From Rebecca billardiae RCC1528 (taxonomy: Eukaryota > Haptophyta): 64,000 bases of DNA. Of the stretch, positions 1-15,144 are shown piece by piece; position 1 is the first letter of the stretch; the number at the start of each line of letters is the position of its first letter. Below the pieces are notes generated by a model. That model saw only the letters and a list, made by a program, of their open reading frames with translations. It had not been told where the DNA came from and searched no databases. The translations under genes were made by a program, and so were the position numbers. Location of the stretch: assembly GCA_965240325.2 (NCBI GenBank), contig OZ251241.1, forward strand, positions 124,001-188,000, given 5' to 3'.

Positions 1-2492
<2,492 letters not shown>

Positions 2493-5400
2493 ATGGCCCC
2501 GCCACGCGGAGGGAAGCGCGGAAAGGAGGGCGGCGGCCGGAGCGCGTCGTCCGCCAAGCGCGCCCGCGCCGCGCCGCCGCCGCCGCCGCCGCCCCTTGCC
2601 GCCGCCGAGCCGCTCGTCGTCGTCGCCGACCCGCGCCAGCCGACGCTCGACGCGCGCGCGGGCGAGCTCACGCGCCTGTCGGCGGCGGCGGCGGAGGGCT
2701 GGGCGGCGCGCGCGGCGGCGCGCGAGGCGTCGCTGCGCGGCCCCGCGGGCGACCTGCTCCGCCTCCTCGGCACGCTCGAGCTCGAGCTCAGCGGCGAGGC
2801 CGCGCGCGCGCTGCGCGGCGCGCGGCCCGCCGGCTCGCGCGCCGCGCCGCTGCGGCGCGCGGCGCCCAAGTGGGGCAAGGGCGCGCAGCCCGAGTGGTGG
2901 TCCGAGTCGACGGGCGAGCCGAGTCGCGTGCGCTCGCTCTCCGTCTCGCGCCTCCTCGACGGCCGCGCGCTCGACGGCGCGGCGTGCGCGGCCGCGCGCG
3001 AGCTGCTGAGCGCGGTGCGCGCGCTCGCCGCGCCCTCGCCCGCGCTGTGGGGCACGCCGCTCGCGGTGGCGCTCGCGTCGTACACGGCGCACGGCGGCGG
3101 CGGCGCGGAGCGCGGCACGCTGCGCCTCGGCGTGTACGCCGCGCGCCTCTACTTCGAGACCAACGGCGGGCAGCTCAGCAAGCGCGTGCTGGACGCGCTC
3201 GCGGCCGCGCACCCGGCCGCGCGGCCGCTCGCCCGGCTGCCCGCGCACGCGCCGTGCTACACGACGGCGGGCGGCGGCGAGGGCGCGGCGGCGTTCACGC
3301 TGGAGCACCTGCTCGCCTCCGCCGAGCACGCCGGCTACCGCGAGGCCGCGCCGCCCCCGGGCCTCGCGCTGCGCCTGCTCCCGTACCAGCGGCAGTCGCT
3401 CGCGTGGCTGCAGGACATGGAGTCCCCGGCGATTCTGCCCATGGGCCTCAACTCGCTCTTCTGGGAGGAGAAAGCGTTCGCGGACGGCGGCTCGTGGTAC
3501 TACATGCCCTCGCTGGGCGAGGCGCGGCTGGACACGCCGCCGCTGCTGTGGGGCGGCCTGCTCTGCGAGGAGATGGGCCTGGGCAAGTCGCTCGAGCTGA
3601 TCGCTCTCGTGCTGAGCTCGCGCGGCAACGGGCCGACGCTGATCGTGGCGCCCGAGCCGCTGCTCGGGCAGTGGGAGGCGGAGATCGACAAGTGCGTGCA
3701 CGACTGGGTGGGGCTGCGCGTGCGCACCGTCTGCGCCGCCGAGGCCGCGCTCTCCGCCGCGCGCGCGCCCACCCCCGCCCAGCTCGAGGGTGCGGACATT
3801 GTCCTCTGCTCGTACGCCGAGCTCGAAACCTGCCGCGCGCTGCAGGGCGCGCGCTGGCACCGCGTCTGCCTCGACGAGATGCAGATGCTGCGCTCGCCGA
3901 CGACGCGCGTGGCGAAGGTGGCGGAGCGGCTGCACTGCGCCCGGCGCTGGATGATCTCGGGCACCCCGCTCTACGCCGGCCTCGACGACCTCCGCGGCGA
4001 GCTCAACTTTTTGCACGTCTCGCCGTTTGGCGCTGCGCACGAGGACGGCTTCTGGGCGCACTGCGTGCGCGGGCCGTGGGACGCGCGCGACGGGAGCGCG
4101 CTGGGCGCGCTGCAGCTGCTGCTCTCGACGCTGATGATGCGGCACTCGAAGGCGCAGCGCACCCTCGCCGACGGCCGCGCGCTCCTCGAGCTGCCCCCGC
4201 AGCGCGTGACGTACGCGCGCGTGGCGCTGTCCGCGCCCGAGCGCGCGGTGTACGCGTACGCCGAGGCGGCGGTGGCGGACGTGGCGAGGGCGCGGCTGCG
4301 CGCGGGCGGCGCGCTGGGCGGGGCGGGCTGGGCGGGCGCGCGCGCGCACGCCAACCCGTTCGCCCCCGGCGGCGCGGCGGTCGCCGCCGGCGCCGCCGTC
4401 GACGCCGGGCTGCGGCTGCTGCGCGAGCTGGCGGACACGCCGAGCGCGCTCGCGGGCGGCGCCGGCCTGCCGCCGCAGCTGGGCCTGCTTGACGGCATCG
4501 AGCGCGCGCGCGCGCACCACTCGACCGCGGACTTTGCGAGCGCGCTGGAGGACGGCGGGCTCGGCGCCGCCGCGCGCGCCGGCGTCGGCTCGCCGCTCGA
4601 CGCCGTGCGCGCGCTCCGCCCCGACGCCGTGATCCGCGAGCTCACGCGCGGCACCGACCTCAACGACTCGGTGGCGCACAGGCGCATGGCGGGCGGCACC
4701 GGCCTCGTGCGGTACGGCGGGCAGGCGACCGCGGGCGTGCACGAGCGCGCGCGCGCGCGCGCGGGCATCTCCGACGTCGCCGCCGAGCTCGCGCGCTGCG
4801 CGCGCCGGCGCGAGGTGCTGGGCGCGCGCCGCGCCGAGGCGGCGGGCGCGTGCGCGCGCGGCCGCTGGCGGTGGGCGGTGGAGGCGCTGACGTGCTCGCC
4901 GCTCGAGTACCGCTGCTGGACGGACGGAGCGCGCGCCGACGCGGCTGCGCTGCGCGAGGTCGGGGCCACGCAGCGCGCCGCCTTCTGGTGGCGCGTGTGG
5001 CGGCTGCGCTCGCGCCTCCTCGCCGCCATCGACGGCGCGCGCTCGCTCGCGCAGGCCGAGCTGGACGAGGGCGGTGACCTCCAGGCGCACGACGACGGGG
5101 GCGCGGGGGAGGAGGAGGGCGGCGCGCGGGGGCGCGAGGTGCACGGCCTCTTTGGCGGCGGCGCGCTCATCCTCACCGTCACGCCCGAGCACGGCGCGGG
5201 CGGGAAGGCCGCGGCGGCGGGCGCGGGCGCGGCGCGCGCGGGCGGCGGCGGCGCCGCGGCCGCGCGGCCGGGCGCGGCGGCCGGCTCGGCGGCCGGCGCG
5301 GGCGCGCGGGCCGGCGCCATGGGCGGGAGCGGCGGCGGCAGGCCCGCGCGCAAGGCGGCGGCCAAGGCGGCGTCGAAGGCGCGGCTCGTGGCGCGCGCGG

Positions 5401-7327
5401 AGGAGGCGGACGCGGACGCGGACGCGGAGGACGCGGGCGCGGGCCCGACCGCGGCGCGTGCGGCAGACGCGGCCTTGGCCGCCGAGGAGGGCGACGGCGC
5501 TCCGTCCGAGGACGAGCCGCCTGGTCTCGTGGTGAGCGCGACGCTGCGCATGCCGATGTGGAGCGCGCGCGGCGTGTGGGCGGGCGCGCCGCACGACGGC
5601 GCACCCAACCACGCCGACGGCGGCGGCGCGCGCCCGGCCGCGCGTCCGCACCTGCTCGCGCCGGCCGGCTGGCGGCCGCCGCCCGCGCGCGGCGGCGCCG
5701 GCCGCGGCGCCCGCGGCGCGTGGGACGCGGCGTCGAGCCGCTCGGCGCTCGAGCACGTGTGCTCGGCGGCGTGCGCGGGCGTGCACGCGGGCGAGCACGC
5801 GCGCGAGGTGCTCTCGCGCGCGCACGCCGCGCGCGCCGAGGCGGCGCGCGCGGCGCACGACTCAGCCAGCGTCGAAGCGATGGAGTCCAAACTGCATGCG
5901 GCGTCGAGGCACCAGCTCTCGCTCGGGCAGGTGGAGCAGCGCGGCTTCAGCGAGCTGCTCGCGCTGTGCCGCGGCGAGGCGCTGAGCGCGACGTGCCCCA
6001 TCTGCTTCGACGCGGTCGGCAGCTGCGGCAACCCCGTCCTGCTGCGCCACTGCGCGCACCTCGCCTGCAAGGGCTGCCTGGCCGCGCACGTGGCGTACAC
6101 GCGCGCGGCGCGCGGCCTCGACGGGGGCGCGCGCATGAGCGGCGACGTGGAGGCGGACGCCAAGTGCGCGCTGTGCCGCCGCGCGTTCACCGTCGCCGAG
6201 CTGATCGAGGTGCTGCCCGCGGCCGAGGGCGACGGGCACGAGGGCGGCGGCGCGGACGCGCCCGCCGCGGACGCGCCGGCCGGCGCGCCGCCGCCGGCCG
6301 AGCGCGCCGGCGCGGCCGACAGCGCGCCGCCGCCGCCGTCCGCGCCCGCCTACTCTCCGGCGGCCACGCGCGACGAGTACGCCGCGCTCAGCGCCGGGCC
6401 CGCGCTGGGCGAGGCGCGCCAGCTGCCCGAGACGCCGCTGCTGCCGCCCCGCCTCCTCTCGCAGCTGCGCGCCGCGACGGGCCACGCGCCGCCCGGCAGC
6501 GCGGCGCGCACGCCCGTGTGCCGAGCGCACCTGTCGTCCAAGCTGCGCGCGCTGCTGGCGGACGTGCGCGGCCTCGCGGCGTGCGGCGAGAAGGCGGTGG
6601 TCTTCTCCGCGCACAGGGGCGTGGTGGAGCACGTCTCCAGGGTGCTCGACGCCGAGGGCATCGGCCACCGCACGCTGCTCGCGCAGAGCGGCCGGCGCGC
6701 GGAGCACGCGCGCGCCGTGCGCGAGTGGCGGGAGGACTGCAGCGTGCCGTGCTTCGTGCTGCACGCGGGCGTGGCCGCGGCCGGGCTCACGCTGGTGGCC
6801 GCGCACCACGTGTTCGTGCTCGACGTGTTCACGCACAGCGCGGAGGAGCTGCAGGCGCTCAACAGGTGCCACCGCATCGGCCAGGGCCACGCCGTCTCGT
6901 GCACGGTGCGCGCAGCGGGCGCGGCGCGCACGGCGCGCACGCCCCGCGGCCCTTGGCCGTGCGCGTGACCCGCCGTGCCGCCGCCGTGCACAATCATGAC
7001 CGCCACCGCCGCCCGCGCGCGCGCGCGCGCGCCTTGCAGGTGTACTACGCCGAGCGCACGGTCGAGGAGCGCCTGCTGGCGTACCGCGCGCGCGAGGCGG
7101 AGGAGGGCACGGACGCGGCGGGCGCGCACGCGCTCAGCGTGCTCGCCGGGAGCGTGCCCGCGGGCGCGCGCGGCGCGCCCAGCCTCTCGCAGGCCAAGAT
7201 GGCCTTTGTGCTCGGCGTCGCGCCCGACGACGCGGCTGCCGGCGCACCGGCGGCCGCCGGCCCTGCGGCGGACGAGCGGCCGGCGGGCGGGGCCGCGGTG
7301 CAGCCACCGCGCCATGATGAGGCATGA
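2493..7327 (+). CDS. SHPRH-like SNF2 helicase with internal RING finger (predicted E3 ubiquitin ligase)
   Basis: Two exons (2493-6905 and 7040-7327) give about 1566 aa. Seen: Walker A motif MGLGKS at residues ~361-366, a motif II box DEMQ at ~461-464 in place of DExH, SGTP at ~489, a C3HC4-type RING at ~1168-1230 (CPIC ... HCAHLACKGC ... CALC), then the C-terminal helicase lobe with NRCHRIGQ at ~1457-1464. The 134-bp intron interrupts just after that motif, and the last exon continues with the expected VYYAERTVEERLL-type helix. A RING placed between helicase lobes is the Rad5/Rad16/SHPRH plan, and the sequence around the SGTP motif resembles SHPRH. Such proteins ubiquitinate PCNA or chromatin during replication-fork stress. 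The start at 2493 is chosen because the protein becomes basic and nuclear-like from there; 2280 is in frame upstream. Long Ala/Gly/Arg-rich inserts between motifs could hide a small intron. Confidence 0.87.
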
Positions 7328-7516
7328 TGATCCATCATCCAACTACCTGATATGAAACAGTGCGGAATTACAATTACAAAAGGCCAAAAGCCGTCGTCGT
7401 CGACTGCGCGCAGCATGGATCTGAATCAGAACATCCAGCTTCAGTCTGTTCTGACTTCTGAGTGACTGCGCGCGAGGCGCTGTGCCGTGCGCTACTGCGC
7501 TCGCGCGCGCGAAATC

Positions 7517-8887
7517 ATGGGGCGTGACACCGATGGCGACTCATTGGGACGTGCGCGGGGCGCGAGCACGCACGCGCCGCTGGCCTTGCTCGCGTCGGCG
7601 CTGCTCCACTCCATCGAGCCCCTCATGGTCAAGGCGCTCAAATCGCGCGCCGGCGTGCGCGTCGAGCACGTCCTCGTCATGCGGGGCGCCGTGCAGACCG
7701 CGCTCGCCCTGAGCACGCTCGTGCTGCAGCGCGCGCCGCGGAGCGCCTTTGTGGGCTCCTCGCGCGCGGAGACCGCCATGCTAGCATTTCGAGGGCTGTT
7801 CGGGTGCTTGGCGGTCGCGTTCATGACGAATGCCGTCACGCTCCTCCCGCTCGGCGAGGCCAGCACCCTCGGCCAGACGCGCGCGATCTGGGCGGCACTG
7901 CTGGGCAGCTGCGTGCTCGGCGAGCGGTGGCACCGCGGCGACGCGGGGGCCACCGCCGTGGCGCTGTGCGGCGTCGCGCTCATCATGCAGCCGCGCATCG
8001 CGCTCTCGGCGCTGGATGCGCTCGGTGTCACCGAGCTCTCCGCCGGCGCGCCACCCGGCGGAGAGTCGGGCGCCACGCCCGGCGGCGCGGCGCACGCGCT
8101 CGGCTGCGCGCTCGCCCTGCTGGCGGCGGTGTCGTCCGCAATCTGCTTCGTGCTGCTGCGCTGGCAGGGCAGGGCGCGGCCGAGCGCGCACCTGGCCACG
8201 CCCATCCTGTGGCAGGGCGTGTGCATCGCCGCGCTGCCGGCCGTCCCCGCCGCGCTGCGCGCCGAGCCTCCCGTGCTGCTGCCGCGCGCGCCGTGGGCGG
8301 CGCTCACTCTGTGCAGCGTGGGGCTGGGCTCGTTTGGCGTGCAGGTGCTGCTCACGTACGGGGTGCGCCGCGTGCCTCCGGGGACGTCGGCGCTGCTCAA
8401 GGCGTCCGAGACCGTCTACTCCTTCGCGTGGCAGGCGCTCTTCTTCCCGACGGAGGCGGACGCGCGCACGACGATGGTGGACGTGGGCGGCGCGCTCCTC
8501 GTGGTCGGGGCGCTCGCGCACGTCACGCGCATGCAGGTGCGGCGCGCGCGCGCTGGCGAGAGCGAGCCGGCGCTCGACGGCGGGGCGTGCGGGTGGCGCG
8601 GGCTGGCGTCGGGCCGCCGCGCGGCGCATCGTATGGCGGACGACCCGGCGGAGGACATCGCCGCCGCGGTCGAGCCCGAGCTGTCGCTGCCGCGCGCCCC
8701 GCAGAGCCGATCGGTGCCGGTGAGCGCCGACTCGAGCGACGGCCTGCTGCTCGGCGCCGTCGGGCCGAGCGGGCCGCCTGCGCGCCAGCCGGCTGAGCCG
8801 GATGGCTGCGAGGCGGTGCACGCGCGGCGAGGACGCGGCAGCGACGCGGTCTGGTCAGCGCCGGACGGCGACCCACCGCGCTGCTAG
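7517..8887 (+). CDS. EamA/DMT-family membrane transporter
   Basis: A single exon gives 456 aa. About ten hydrophobic segments are arranged as two halves, the drug/metabolite transporter (EamA) plan. The first half holds the typical segment with FRGLFGCLAVAFMTNAVTL followed by PLGEASTL and a helix ending in ALLGSCVLGERW; the second half has LLTYGVRRVPPGTSALL and a late SFAWQALFF helix. The last ~110 residues are a hydrophilic Ser/Pro/Arg-rich tail, probably cytoplasmic. ATG 7517 is preferred over 7487 because it removes ten residues with no relation to the first helix. The substrate cannot be read from sequence; nucleotide-sugar, triose-phosphate and SLC35G-type carriers share this fold. It runs in the same direction as the helicase, with a 189-bp gap. 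Confidence 0.75.
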   Translation: MGRDTDGDSLGRARGASTHAPLALLASALLHSIEPLMVKALKSRAGVRVEHVLVMRGAVQTALALSTLVLQRAPRSAFVGSSRAETAMLAFRGLFGCLAVAFMTNAVTLLPLGEASTLGQTRAIWAALLGSCVLGERWHRGDAGATAVALCGVALIMQPRIALSALDALGVTELSAGAPPGGESGATPGGAAHALGCALALLAAVSSAICFVLLRWQGRARPSAHLATPILWQGVCIAALPAVPAALRAEPPVLLPRAPWAALTLCSVGLGSFGVQVLLTYGVRRVPPGTSALLKASETVYSFAWQALFFPTEADARTTMVDVGGALLVVGALAHVTRMQVRRARAGESEPALDGGACGWRGLASGRRAAHRMADDPAEDIAAAVEPELSLPRAPQSRSVPVSADSSDGLLLGAVGPSGPPARQPAEPDGCEAVHARRGRGSDAVWSAPDGDPPRC

Positions 8888-11579
8888 GCTGCGAGGGGCC
8901 TAGTCAGTATAGTGACTTGACGGCGGTGTAGTGACGACAAGCGCACGGTTCATCAGACAGTATAGATCAGCAGTAGCGTCGATTGGTCAGACAGTAGCTG
9001 ACTGGGCAGCGGGCTGGCCGCCAATTGTGTGGCGCACACGGTCACTAGAGTAGTAGACTAGACTCACTGCTGCTATATATAGAGTAGCAGTCATCAACGA
9101 CTTTATAGTCACGACTGTAAATACGGTCACCGCTATGCCTCCCGGAGCGGCCGCCGTGCGGGCGCTGAGGAGTGCGCGCGACGGCCGGGCGCCGCCGGCC
9201 CGTCATCAGGCGGCGCTGCTCGGTCATTAGCTAGCAGCCTGAGTAGCCAGTGTAGCCCGCACTCCGCACGGCCACTTAGTGTAGTAGGAGTAAGGCCGTA
9301 CTACTGCTGCCTTACTCTCTGCTCCGCGCGCGCGCTTATTTGCTCGTCGTCGCCGCCGTCTTGGCAGAATTCTATACCAGTCTCCGCGCAGCGCCTGCGC
9401 CGCAGAACCAGCAGCCCTATTATTCGACGGTCATGTTTCCTGGGCATATCACGCACGCGACTCTCGCGACAGGCAGTAAGAGTGACGACGCCGCCACATC
9501 GGCGCCCGGACAGACGGGCGGACAGCCCCGGGCGGGCCGAATCTCAGCAGCCGTGCCTGCGCATGTGCGTCGCGCAGGAGGCACATAATGAACTTATGAA
9601 CAGGTCAAGGTGTAGTGAAATGACTGAGAGGTGCAACGGTTTCATAAGTAAACGCGCGTCGAGATCCTAACCACTCACACTTCAGTGCGGGCCGCTCCGG
9701 CGGGCCGGCCGCCAGTGCGGGCAACTGCAAGTCCGGCTGTCTCAGATCGCTGTCGTCGGCAGCCAGCCGGCGCCGGGCGCGATGGCGCCGGGCGCTCGCA
9801 GCTGAAGGACCGCGATCAAGGATTGATTGCCAAGTCGTCACACTCACCGCCGACGACTGGGTGCTGAGCCTGACGCTGCCCGCTGCCCGGGGTTGCGCGG
9901 GACGAATGACGAGCAGCCTACGGTCCGTGAAACCTGCGTCAGCTCCTAGAAGTCTACCAGACGTGGCGAGGATCTCCCTCACGAACTCAGCCCTCTCGCG
10001 CTGACGCAGCGCGTCCGCTGCCACTCTACGGCCCTGCGGCCTGCTGCGTGCTGCAAGCGAGCGGACAGCGCGGCCCGCCGGCCGTGGGCCCTGGTCTGGG
10101 CGTCTGCGCGGCGGGTCCGGACGGCAGCAGGCGGCTGCGGAGGACGCGTGGGCTGGTCGCATCCCGGCCGAGGCGTGGGCACCGGCCCGACGGTTGAGCC
10201 CACCAGCACGCCGGCAAGCGCTCTGATGCCACTCATCCTCGAGACTGGCTGCCGAGCCGTGTCGCGCAACCGTGCCGACAGCAAGACATGGGTCCGCGCC
10301 GAGCGTTCACCGGCCTCCGAACCCGCGCACGCCTCCCAGACCTGGGCCAGGGCATGCGCCGTCGATCTACCCAGCCGGAAGCAGCTCGACAGCCCCGCTG
10401 TGCTCGCGCGCGCCTGCCGGTACGTCCGCTGCCTGCTCGAGGGCGAGCGCGCACCGCAGGCATCAGGTACGTAAAGGCCGTAGCTCGGGCCTGCACGGTT
10501 GCACACAGCCGAGGCCGTCCGCGGAGGAGGCGAGCCCCTCGGCGGTGCCAGCAGGGACCTCGGGCGGGTCGCACACATCCATGGGCACGCGTGCATCATC
10601 ATCTGCCGCGCCCTGGACCTCGTCATGCCCGGCACAGCGGTCCGCAAGTTGGTCGGCGGTAGCTGGCCCTTGCGGCAGAGGCGTCGCGGGCACGTCCGAG
10701 GGCGAGAAGGCAGCGTCGGGTGGGGAAGGAGACAGCGTCGAATCGTTGCCGATGCCTATCCCACCGCGTTGCGCATGTTCGTCTCCGCGTTGCTCGCCTG
10801 TACGTGCTCCTAGGACGCGCTCCTTGGTCGCGGGCAGCACACGTTGAGCACGCAGATTCAAATCATGAAGCACGAGCGTCGACCGGCCAGCGACTCCCAG
10901 CGAGAGCCCGGTCCACACGAAGCATGGCTACCTGTCCGCAGCCGCCCAGCCGCTCGGCGAGGCGCCTGCGCCGAGGTGGGCGCGCCCAACGGCGAGCGGA
11001 CGGCCGTCGACGAGGGCCATCAGCCTCGCCGACCCCGTTCAGAGCTCCGCTCCCGCGCCGGGGCCAGCCGAGCGCGGATTTGGAATCTGCCGATCGCGAA
11101 AACCCGCCGAACAAGTTCTGAAAAGGAAAAGAAAAGAAATCAAAAATCAAGTTAATCTGATGGACCCCCTAGCGTTTGCGGGCCGGGGCCGGCTCTGATG
11201 CCCACCCCGCCGCGCATGCTGGCCTGCATGTATGGCTGCTGCCCAAGGTCAGCCCCGGCGGGCTTCTCCCGGGCAGGCTGTGTCGGCGCGCCGGGTGCGC
11301 GCGAAGCGTCGTTTTGCTGGTGTGGAGCCGTGCAGTCATGCCTGCGCCGCGCGTGCTGCGCTGGCACAGCCTGGCAGACTTGCGTAGGGGCGGGGCCTCA
11401 GGCACCGCAGGCGTCGGGGGTCTGGGCTGGTCACAGTACGACTATATGGCGGGCCGTAGGTCCGCCCCTTGTAGTGCCCGGGGAAAAGATAAGGAAAAGA
11501 AAAGGGAAAAATAAAATCGCCGCCTCGCAAAGAAAAGAAAATCGCCTCGCTCACTACCGGGTGCCCTCGCAGCTCACCA
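8888..11579. other. Gene-poor stretch with no recognised gene
   Basis: Moderately AT-rich blocks (8900-9130, 9340-9480, 11100-11160, 11480-11560) alternate with GC-rich DNA. Several frames look weakly protein-like, for example the minus frame at 10463-10918 and the plus frame at 10148-10474, but no domain, motif or intron structure supports a gene. A-rich runs at 11111-11156 and 11480-11540 flank a GC-rich core. The motif GGACCCCCTA at about 11162 recurs at two other sites in the window. Confidence 0.4.
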
Positions 11580-12840
11580 TTGGGGACGCTCGGCCGAAAA
11601 CAAACCGCAGATGGCGCGGAGCGCGTGGGCGGCGCGCGCCAGATCCAACGCCGGCGCGGACATCGAGCGATCATTCCCTAGACGGGTTTTCGCCCGATTC
11701 GCGATTGCTGCCCTCGTCGTCTCGCGTGCAGGTCGAACGGGGGCCAAAGTCGACGCGTTAGTGGAGGAGTACGCTCGGCGCGTCGACACGATCGTGCGAC
11801 CTGGGGCGGTCCTCGCCCGACTTGCACCTCGAGCGCTCGCACGGGCCATAACATCAAGCGCTGCGCACGACAACCACCTCGCGCGATCCACCGCCGCGCG
11901 TCGGGCTCGGTGCGGAAAGGCCCTCATCATGAGGTGCCTCGCGGGCGGGAAGCGCCATCGCACGCGACGCAAGATTTGGCGCGGCCTTCTGAACTCGATC
12001 GCCGGAATCCGCGCACCGGACTGTCGCTCGCGGAGTGGCGGTCCGCCGGTCCCTCAGCCGAACGCCCACGTCCGGCGTGCATGGCGTCGACGGTGACCAA
12101 TGCGACGGAAGCGCAGCGCCAACGGCGTACGACGCGCAGCGGACGCACCTCCCGGGTCTGTCGCCGTGGCAGCAACCGTGTCTTCGCGAGTTGGCGACCC
12201 TCGCCGCAGCGCGAAACAGACAAGCCATTGATGCCATCCGCAGAGAGATGAAACGTCGAGAATGCAACATCGCCGCGCCATCCTCGTCCATGGCGCAGGC
12301 GCTGCGGGACGAGGCGGACGTCGTCACGCCGGTGACGGATGCGCTGCGATTCGCGTGCCCGCGTGAGCAGCTCGTGCCCACTCTCGATCGCGGGTGGCAC
12401 TCGCTGTCGCTGTGCGCGCTGTGCGCGCGCGCGCGCACCACCAACAGCTCCTCGTGCCGCCGAACACGCAGGCGCCAGCCAGACCTGTCGAAGAGGCGAA
12501 GAGCGACGACCGCCTGAACGTCAACGCGCTCGTGCTCAGCGTGGCGGCCGTGTACGATGTCAACGCGACCTGCGCCGAGCCCATCATGCCCGGAGCGGAC
12601 ATCGGCAAGCATCCTCGCGACGACCGCTCTCGGCTGGCGGCTGGAGGACATGCACATGATCTACTCTGGCGGCTTCGTCGGCGGCGAGGCGCTCGATTAC
12701 GCCATCGCGGTCGAGACGCGGCTCACGGGCAGCGCGTACCCGCGCTTGCGTGGAGCAACGGGCTACCCGCCCCGCCCCGCGTGCTGCACATTCCCTTGAT
12801 GTGGGTGTGGGCCTGGCGCTGATGCGCACGCCGGACGTCT
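11580..12840 (+). pseudogene. Unrecognised coding-like region, possibly a degraded or intron-split gene
   Basis: Three plus-strand frames in succession have protein-like content. The 11611-12096 frame includes a helical, acidic/basic-balanced stretch. The 12035-12517 frame has a run containing LRELATLAAARNRQAID and IRREMKRREC. The 12394-12640 and 12557-12799 frames overlap and appear to continue each other after a one-base shift near 12605, giving LNVNALVLSVAAVYDVN and then LGWRLEDMHMIYSGGFVGG. No start, stop and splice combination joined them convincingly. It may be a pseudogene, a transposon remnant or an intron-split gene of unknown function. Confidence 0.25.
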
Positions 12841-13481
12841 GTCACGTGAGTGGGGAACTTCAGGTGTCACTGGTCCGACTGTCCGTCACCCACGGCCACG
12901 AGCGAATGTGGAAAGACGCGAACCCGCGCAGAGGAAACATTGCGACAGCACTGACACGGCGGCCCGCCGCCCCCCCCGCCCGCTGATCAGGGCACACAGT
13001 TTATTTATTATTATAATACCGGGATGCGCGCGGCATTAGTCGACTGGCTTGCCGTGCGGCAGTCACTCCCGGAGCCAAGTCATCACTGTCATCAGGGCTG
13101 TCAGCAGGGCGTGCATGCATGTGTTACGACGCGGCATGAAGTTACACGTATATATTTAGTCGTCATGATCGATGATGATAACGTCATGACAACGGTAGTA
13201 CAGCACTATGCAATGAATGGCGAGCACTCGCGTAACGTGACGCCCGGACAGCGCTCTGTCCACGCAGGGCACAAACAGATTCACTACAGTAGTCGTAGTC
13301 CCGCCATCATGCATGCGGGCGACTCACTGCGGCTGCCGCGCGCGCGCTCGCGCGCGCGCGCCGGCGCGGCGGGGCGGCCTCAGGTCAGCACTTATAATAT
13401 ATAATAATATACTAGCTGTATATTATAATGGGTCAGCACCGTTTCGTCCGTTACGCGGGTATTCTGCTTACAATTGTAATT
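12841..13481. other. Intergenic, partly AT-rich
   Basis: No gene is seen. Short AT-rich blocks occur at about 13000-13020 and 13390-13430 (runs of TATAAT and ATAATAT). The 13480 edge abuts the first copy of the 1.6 kb dispersed repeat. Confidence 0.45.
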
Positions 13482-15144
13482 ATGGCCCGCGGTGCAGGGC
13501 GGAGCGCGCAGCGTGGACGGTGGAGCCCGCACCAGCGGGCCCGAACCACGTTTCAAAAAGATCTTTGATCAAGAAAAAAGGGACGGGGGACGATTTTCAT
13601 GGCTGGAGGAGACCGAGTTTCGAATTTTGAGACCCTCTCTAACACGCATCACGGCGGCCGAAAAAGGTCGCGCCCACGGCAAGTTCATAGTAAAGCGTGG
13701 AGTGACGCCCGTCCAAAAAACTTCACGCCCTTTAGGATCCCTAACGTAACGAACCGTTACAAGCGATTTTTCCGGCCAATGAGATTGCAGCAAGGTCCCG
13801 GGAGCGATGACGTATCTAGATAGAGATTGCCGCGAACCGATGTGACCATGTACGTCCCTTGAATCAGTTGAATCGACTATTCAATCGCGCCGTGTCTGTA
13901 TCAGGAGCCGACGAGGCAAGGGTCAGTAGCCGATGGGCCAACCTCGGCGAATCTCAATACTATCTGACACCGGAAGCGGTCGCTCGGGAGCCGGGGCGCG
14001 CGGGCCCGCGTTTTGTACGCCACGGCTGCGGCGAGTCGCGAGAGGAGGGGCGAGCTGACGAGCGACCGACGGGTGAGGACGGCGATGGGCAGGTGCGCGC
14101 GGCGAGTTGCGCCTGGAGCGCGCGGCTGCGGCGGGTCCCGACTGCCGTCGACATCGCGTTCGTGCCCCCGCTCACTCCGCGCGCCCCCGCCGCCCCCGGT
14201 GTCGATGCCTGCGCGCGGCCGCGCGCCGGTCGGCGCCTACGCGCCCCGGCCGCGCCCGCGGCAGCCGCCCTGTATTCGGGCTCTCGCAAGCTCGGGGGCA
14301 GCGGCGCCTGATGCCGGACTGATCGATCTCTGAGTCTTCGACTTCACCACGCGCCGCCCTTGCCATGCCTTTCCGGGGAGCGCCGACGATCCGAGCCCCA
14401 TCGTCGACGGTCGACTCTGAGCGAGGGCTACGCCTCGGAACTGAACGGTACTCTACGAGGAGGACGAGCTGCGCGGGCGACGGTGGTGCGTGACGTCCCC
14501 AGAGCTGGCTGTGCCTCTGCAACGCGTGCCGAGCCTGATCGAGGTGTGTCAGCCCGTGCACGCGCGGCGTGCGCGAACGATCCGTGACTGGTGCCCAGTC
14601 GCACCTCCGACCTCGGCACCGTGCTCCCTCGGGCTGTCAGCTCCGCGTGGCCTGGCGTGCACGTCGAGTTGCGCTCATGCGTCGATCACGCCTCGCGCCC
14701 GCCTGTCGGCCGTCGCGCAGGCGCTCGGGTCGAACCCTACTCGGACCAGTGCAAATCATCTAACTATCCTGGCGCTGCCGGTGCGCGGTGACCCGGGACA
14801 GCGGTCACAGTCAGCAGCACGGCGGCCCGAACGAATCCGCGGCCCCGCACCGTGCTCCCTGGCTGTCAGCTTCGCGTGGCCTGGCGTGCACGTGGAGTCG
14901 CGCTCATGCGTCGATCACGCCTCGTCGCATCCGCCTGTACACAATCGGCGCCGCGCCGGCGGCTGCGAAGTGCGCCGATGGGCCCGCGCCCCGGGCGCGG
15001 CGGGCGGCGGCGCGCCGCTGGAGTCTAGTTGTACGGGCATGCAACTCCGGGTCTGTCAATAGACGACTGCGATGGAGGGTGCACCGCCACCGCGGGCCCT
15101 GAACTACGTTCGTTCTACGGAAAAGGACCGCGGAACGCGGTCAT
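13482..15144 (+). repeat. Dispersed 1.6 kb repeat, copy 1
   Basis: This block is repeated in inverted orientation at 47664-49282. Matches are near-exact at both ends. The left end (ATGGCCCGCGGTGCAGGGC, then the CCCGCACCAGCGGG hairpin and the TCAAAAAGATCTTTGATC palindrome) matches the right end of the other copy, and the right end (GGACCGCGGAACGCGGTC) matches its left end. The two termini share only a short inverted ATGRCC. Inside are GC-rich internal repeats centred near 14640-14720 and 14860-14940, sharing GCGTGGCCTGGCGTGCACGT and CTCATGCGTCGATCACGC. No transposase is visible, so it is probably a non-autonomous mobile element or a solo repeat. Confidence 0.7.

Noticed and set aside
7482-7712. 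Alternative frames at the start of the transporter
   Set aside because: They are Arg/Ser/Cys-rich shadows of the transporter frame.
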